Of a DNA stretch of 64,000 nucleotides, positions 62,501-64,000 are shown one piece after another. This DNA is from Pontibacter sp. FD36 (GTDB lineage: Bacteria > Bacteroidota > Bacteroidia > Cytophagales > Hymenobacteraceae): NCBI RefSeq assembly GCF_015686655.1, contig NZ_JADPMP010000001.1, positions 434,001 to 498,000 on the forward strand, in the 5' to 3' direction. Below the pieces are notes generated by a model that did not search any database, was not told where the DNA came from, and saw nothing but the letters and a program-made list of their open reading frames with translations. A program made the position numbers and the translations under genes. Every line of letters starts with the position of its first letter. Positions within the stretch are counted from its first letter, which is position 1.

Positions 62501-64000
62501 TACCTATACCTACGCACTGAATGATGGCGACTTCCAGACCGGCACTACTTTCGAGGCTGTGCTGGCCGGTACTTACACAGTAACCGTGAAAGATGTCAAC
62601 GGCTGTACCTTCAGCAAGGAAATCGTGGTGGATAACATTGCCGGACCTACTAACCTGACAGCCGAAACGACCTCTTCTACTTGCGGCAGCGCCAACGGCG
62701 AGATCAGCGTAACGGGCGTGACAGGCGGCACTTCAGATTATACCTACAGCCGAGACGGTGTGAACTTCCAGGAGTCGAATCTGTTTACGGGTCTGGCTGC
62801 GGGTACCTACAACATCCGCGTGAAAGATGCCAAAGGCTGTATCGTAAGCAAGCAGGTAACTGTAACGAACACCGGAGGCCCGACAGCAGTGGCGGCTACT
62901 TTTGCCCCTGCCAGCTGCAACAACAACGACGGTAGCATCACGGCTGGAACGGTGACAGGTGGTACAGCTCCTTATCAGTACAGCATCAACGGCAGCGACT
63001 ACCAGTCAGAGACTACTTTTGGAGCACTTGCTTCAGGAGAGTATACCCTGACCGTGATGGACCGCAACGGCTGTACCGTAACGACAAAGGTGACGGTAAC
63101 GAATGACGTTCCGACTACTTTTGTCAGCACGACCACTTCAACTACCTGCGGCAGCAATAACGGCACGATCACAGTAGGAGAGGTAACGGGAGGTTTCGCT
63201 CCTTATACCTACAGCAAAGACGGCGTGAACTTCCAGGAATCAGCGACACTGACTGGCTTTGTGGCAGGTCCGCACGCCATTACTGTGAAAGATGCCAAAG
63301 GCTGTATCGTTACACGCCAAGTGCAGGTGAGCGATATTGCGGGTCCTTCCGAATTAGCGATTGCTGTAACAGCTTCTACCTGCGGCGATAGCAACGGACA
63401 GTTTACGATAGGTGAGGTGACGGGTGGAGCTGCTCCTTATACTTATAGTATAGACGGCAGCAACTACCAGAGCGAAACTACTTTCTCAGCACTGGCGGCC
63501 CGCACCTACGAGGTAACCGTGAAAGATAAAAACGGCTGTACCTATACCCAGTCTGTTACAATTGAGAACATCCCTGGCCCTTCTGACTTTGTAGTAACGT
63601 TGAAGAGCTCCAGCTGCGGTCGTGCGAACGGTAGCGTAACTGTGGGTGAGGTAACAGAAGGCACAGCGCCTTATACCTACAGCAAAGACGGCGTGAACTT
63701 CCAGGAATCAGCTACCCTGACCGGACTATTGGCAGGTGAGCAAACGATCACCGTGAAAGATGACAATGGCTGTATAGTTGCTAAAGTCGTGACGATAGAA
63801 GATGTAGCCGGTCCAAGTGACATGATCCTAGGCAGCACTTCCTCAACCTGCGGCAGTGCCAACGGCACGATCAGCGTGACAGGCGTGACGGGCGTAGCAG
63901 GTGGTTATACCTACAGCATCGATGGCATCAACTTCCAGGAGGGCACTACTTTCGAAGGTGTGCTGGCTGGCAGGTATACTGTAACTGTGAAAGACGCCAA
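53598..64000 (+). CDS. giant secreted SprB-repeat protein with SBBP propeller (3' end outside window)
   Basis: The frame is open from the ATG at 53598 to the window end, at least 3467 codons. After a signal peptide (MNKLLQFILAVALLISNSTIASGQ) come about six to seven SBBP beta-propeller repeats up to residue 450 (DASGNSYITGSFTGTASFG, DRDGNLYLTGSFGG). Residues 455-990 hold Ig/PKD-like domains (YSWTGPNGFTST, NAGPDQLVCAGSTVQLAG). From about residue 1000, tandem SprB repeats (PF13573) of 77-80 residues follow, each with an S/T-C-G ... NG start and a DxNGC end, so two Cys per unit, probably one disulfide. SprB is the gliding adhesin exported by type IX secretion. The C-terminal secretion domain is expected outside the window. 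Confidence 0.9.
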   Translation, partial: MNKLLQFILAVALLISNSTIASGQDINWVKTVGGASHDHGRSIQVDGAGNLYVLGHFSAPSAAFGSTTLYASGIGTYLTKYSNTGNFVWARKVSDTNLTDEGALKTDAAGNSYVVTSFTGSTQLGSTALTSSGSSDIVIAKYNTSGNVVWATKAGGGAADRGTGITIDASGNSYITGSFTGTASFGNTSFASAGNTDGFVAMLNANGVFVWAQKIGGTAADEGRGIAIDGSNNIYVAGNFNEDFTLGITPLSHSGNQDIFLASYTNSGAIRWAQKAGGNGAEKVTALGIDGAANLYLGGNFSARTTFGSISFNNSGSSQDIFLAKYSNTGTVIWAKGAGGNAADELGGLSVDRDGNLYLTGSFGGSANIGGSPLSTTGALDIYAAHYDGNGNGVWSIGAGSARDDRGWGIASDAAQNVYVTGYFQENTPNFGGIVIVNRGGEETFISQLVPLLSTTSVTAGPYCPGQAVTVRYNTSRNLGNGYRAELSDANGSFADPIIIGSISNNAGSISAIIPDNIPAGDKYRIRVYSNGLRRAGTDNGTDLIINAKPPVPELTASSPSVTGTLYLSATEIPGATYSWTGPNGFTSTLREPTRPNMRTSDAGTYTLTVNVNGCTTTATIAVVLATVPTFDVDLRGEPNGEYTSPPVSRNGSACRDNNCIQFNVILDERAGQIVVTVDGGKGAMDYTINCGPETRVGQEVCAPNTGIFTITFCKPGGNATTYSIRSIAAFEPQADVSLTAGCSDILKAPDTFNEESIVWEDLTGNGAYLKYLSFPNGKKEAIVTGDDDAPARVIYRVRGKAFQSSCSDNLYYDDIEVTFHRRPVVTIAPTPAIICPGGGGVVLRGNVTGGDQTTGFDYVWKNAAGNQVGSNLNYTATAVGTYKLIAIPKDSRDCEEFSATVEVVSNLTANAGPDQLVCAGSTVQLAGTVTAATGGRWIGGNGTFSSRTDLSATYTPTETELNAGSVTLTLESTGNGDCGPVQDEVVISFYRMEVTLTGTPVICNGTLGTISANVTGSQGALSYRWSSGETTASITNKVAGNYTVTVTEVNGCAVTVPFTITQVPGPADFTVELKATTCGDRNGEIKVTSVTSSGNRSFEYAINGGDFQTGNTFTGLAAGVSYTITVKDANGCTFSKSYTLTNVEGPTAVTASSAPASCHNNDGSITAGEVSGGTGTMEYSINGNDFQTSTIFTGLATGDYTLTARDINGCKVTTSVTVVQQSLTSFTATPAASTCGNPNGTVTISAVVGGVGELEYSKDGQTYQASHILTGFAAGPHTVWVRDERGCAISRQVTITNTPGPTDFAVELKATTCGDSNGEIKVTGVTSTGNRSFMYAINGGTFQTGNTFNGLAAGTVYTIAVQDANGCTFTKSFTLSNVAGPTAVTASSLPASCHNNDGSITAGEVSGGTGTIEYSINGNDFQTSTIFTGLASGDYILTARDINGCKVTTSVTVVQQSLTNFTATPAASTCGNPNGTVSISAVVGGVGTLEYSKDGSNYQTSPALTGFAAGTHTVWVRDEKGCTFSKQVTITNTPGPTDFEVELKATTCGNSNGEIRVTGVTTEGNRSFTYSLNGSAFGTGNTFTGLTAGTAYTVRVRDANGCIITKSFTLTNTPGPTAVTATSAPASCHNNDGTITVGAVTGGTGTKQYSLNGRDFQNELTFTGLASGDYILTARDINGCTVTTSVNVGQQSLTNFTATPAPSTCGNPNGTVTISGVVGGIGVLEYSKDGQNYQTSPTLTGFAAGTHTVWVRDERGCTFNKQVTITQVPGPTDFAVELKATTCGGSNGEIKVTGVTSSGNRSFEYAINGDDFQTGETFTGLAAGVSYTITVKDANGCTFSKPFTLTNTPGPTAVTASSAPASCHNNDGSITAGEVSGGTGAIEYSINGNDFQTGTTFTGLAAGTYTLTARDANLCTVSTSVTVVQSVPTNFTATPTAATCGNANGTVVVSGIVGGIGTYTYSKDGQNFQTSATLTGLAEGPHTITIKDSRGCTFSKEVRIENIPGPSDFAFTANASSCGRSNGSIEVGLVTGGSGTYSYSLNGGDFQTSNTFSNLMADTYRITVKDGKNCEFTKDVTVTDVAGPTNFTATVSNTTCGAVNGEIKVTGVTGTAGGYRYSRDGVNFQDSPDFTDLAVGEHVITVRDANGCTFSRTFNLINVPGPTTMTVAQIAASCNNNDGRITVSNVSGGTGTYTYSINGSDFYESNVFNGLAAGPYTVTVMDENECTITRSITVGTNVPTTFAFTTNPSTCGNSNGTITVTGVTGGTGPYKYSKDGQNFVDGNALTGFSATTHTIWVRDSKGCVVSRQIAVSDIPGPTDIVATATASSCGDPNGRLTVTGVTGNTETYTYSIDGDNFQESATFEGLLADDYTITVRDENGCTFAKAFTVTDVAGPSFVAAPESSTCGDSNGQIVVSNVTGGTGTYQYSLNNGTFQNSNSFVNLAAGEYIVSVRDGKGCVATQTIEVTNIPGPTDITLVAASSTCGNSNGSITVSAVTGGTSDYTYSLNDGAFQESATFTGLAARTYAITVKDARGCTFTKEVEVQNIAGPDGLTAEITASTCGAANGELRITRVSGGTEGYTYSRNGVNFQESDLFTGLAAGEYTITVKDARGCTFAQKFNVTNIGGPTAVTATTQAASCQNNDGSITVGTATGGTGTYTYSIDGINFQESKNFTGLAAGDYTVTVKDGNDCTVTTTVKVNTNVPTNFASTSVSSTCGDSNGSITVGTVIGGTGTYEYSKDGQNFSTSATLTGFAAGSHTIWVRDSKGCVFSKSVAVSNIAGPEFTATPVATTCGAANGSITISGVTGGVGPYTYSIDGDNFQNGLVFENVLAGTYEVLVKDHNGCVGSVTVEVEDIAGPSDFELTAASSTCGDSNASITVGEVTGGTAPFAYSIDGRNFQTGKTFAGLAAGEYTITVQDDNDCEFTRTIEIENIPGPTDITLTAESSTCGSANGTISVTGVTGGTSTYTYALNDGDFQTGTTFEAVLAGTYTVTVKDVNGCTFSKEIVVDNIAGPTNLTAETTSSTCGSANGEISVTGVTGGTSDYTYSRDGVNFQESNLFTGLAAGTYNIRVKDAKGCIVSKQVTVTNTGGPTAVAATFAPASCNNNDGSITAGTVTGGTAPYQYSINGSDYQSETTFGALASGEYTLTVMDRNGCTVTTKVTVTNDVPTTFVSTTTSTTCGSNNGTITVGEVTGGFAPYTYSKDGVNFQESATLTGFVAGPHAITVKDAKGCIVTRQVQVSDIAGPSELAIAVTASTCGDSNGQFTIGEVTGGAAPYTYSIDGSNYQSETTFSALAARTYEVTVKDKNGCTYTQSVTIENIPGPSDFVVTLKSSSCGRANGSVTVGEVTEGTAPYTYSKDGVNFQESATLTGLLAGEQTITVKDDNGCIVAKVVTIEDVAGPSDMILGSTSSTCGSANGTISVTGVTGVAGGYTYSIDGINFQEGTTFEGVLAGRYTVTVKDA
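56832..64000 (+). repeat. tandem SprB repeat array, 31 units, with superperiods
   Basis: The conserved Cys codon of each unit lies at 56832, 57072, 57303, 57537, 57777, 58008, 58242, 58482, 58713, 58947, 59187, 59418, 59652 and onward to 63849, at spacings of 231, 234 or 240 bases (77, 78 or 80 residues). Units 1-12 repeat in blocks of three with spacing 240-231-234, an exact 705-base period. The SCxNNDG variant recurs at 57072, 57777, 58482, 59187, 60120, 61518 and 62916 and is always followed by a 231-base unit. Minus-strand ORFs in the array are by-products of the repeats. Confidence 0.85.

Noticed and set aside
56723-63868. More than twenty minus-strand open frames of 60-240 codons over the SprB array
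   Set aside because: They recur with the repeat period and mirror the long plus-strand frame; repeated DNA yields repeated antisense frames.
56832-64000. Tandem repeats resembling a CRISPR array
   Set aside because: Units are 231-240 bases, in frame, without spacer-repeat alternation, and code for SprB domains.

Overview
The window is ordinary chromosomal DNA from a member of the Bacteroidota, most likely a Hymenobacteraceae (Pontibacter-like) bacterium. The evidence is Bacteroidota-type promoters (TTTG, about 20 bases, TAnnTTTG), few Shine-Dalgarno sites, many short lipoproteins, an LpxC-FabZ fusion, the type IX secretion regulator PorX, and a giant SprB-repeat surface protein. This placement is inference from gene families; no rRNA, tRNA, CRISPR array, insertion sequence or prophage was seen. 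The organism is Gram-negative (lpxA, lpxC-fabZ, lpxD, LolA-like carrier).

Layout. 1-2762: end of a GH20 hexosaminidase, a lipoprotein and pyrD. 2763-3680: a gene-free stretch holding three kinds of dispersed intergenic repeat. 3681-9930: ftsK, a lolA-like gene, two lipoproteins, pyrF and a PNPOx-like protein. 10201-19540: an ABC-F ATPase, DUF2851 plus a polytopic membrane protein plus a NeuD-like acetyltransferase, trhO, a nucleoside phosphorylase, and a LuxC-like acyl-CoA reductase head-to-head with an 8Fe ferredoxin. 19618-31341: pentapeptide protein, valS, 2-oxoacid dehydrogenase E2, cinA, DUF4197, an erythromycin-esterase-like protein and a Na+/Ca2+ antiporter. 31426-36257: YebC and the lipid A genes lpxD, lpxC-fabZ and lpxA with a coupled ABC ATPase. 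36396-45995: HD hydrolase, porX-tsaE-ald operon, peptidase, AI-2E permease, GNAT enzyme, beta-barrel protein and NYN-LOTUS protein. 46238-53022: an AT-rich MutS-like membrane ATPase, DUF1028, M28 peptidase, QueA, DUF2721 and a small acidic protein. 53598 to the window end: one uninterrupted reading frame of at least 3467 codons encoding a secreted beta-propeller/Ig/SprB-repeat protein that continues past the window.

How they fit together. Housekeeping dominates: pyrimidine synthesis (pyrD, pyrF), tRNA charging and modification (valS, trhO, queA, tsaE), lipid A acylation and chromosome partition. PorX, which controls type IX secretion in this phylum, lies about 14 kb from the giant SprB protein, a typical type IX cargo. 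Two signals stand out as unexplained: a non-palindromic octamer AGGTATAG/CTATACCT that I located about 50 times, in genes and between them (about 2 expected by chance in random sequence), and an exact higher-order periodicity (705 bp, then 1398 bp) inside the SprB array.
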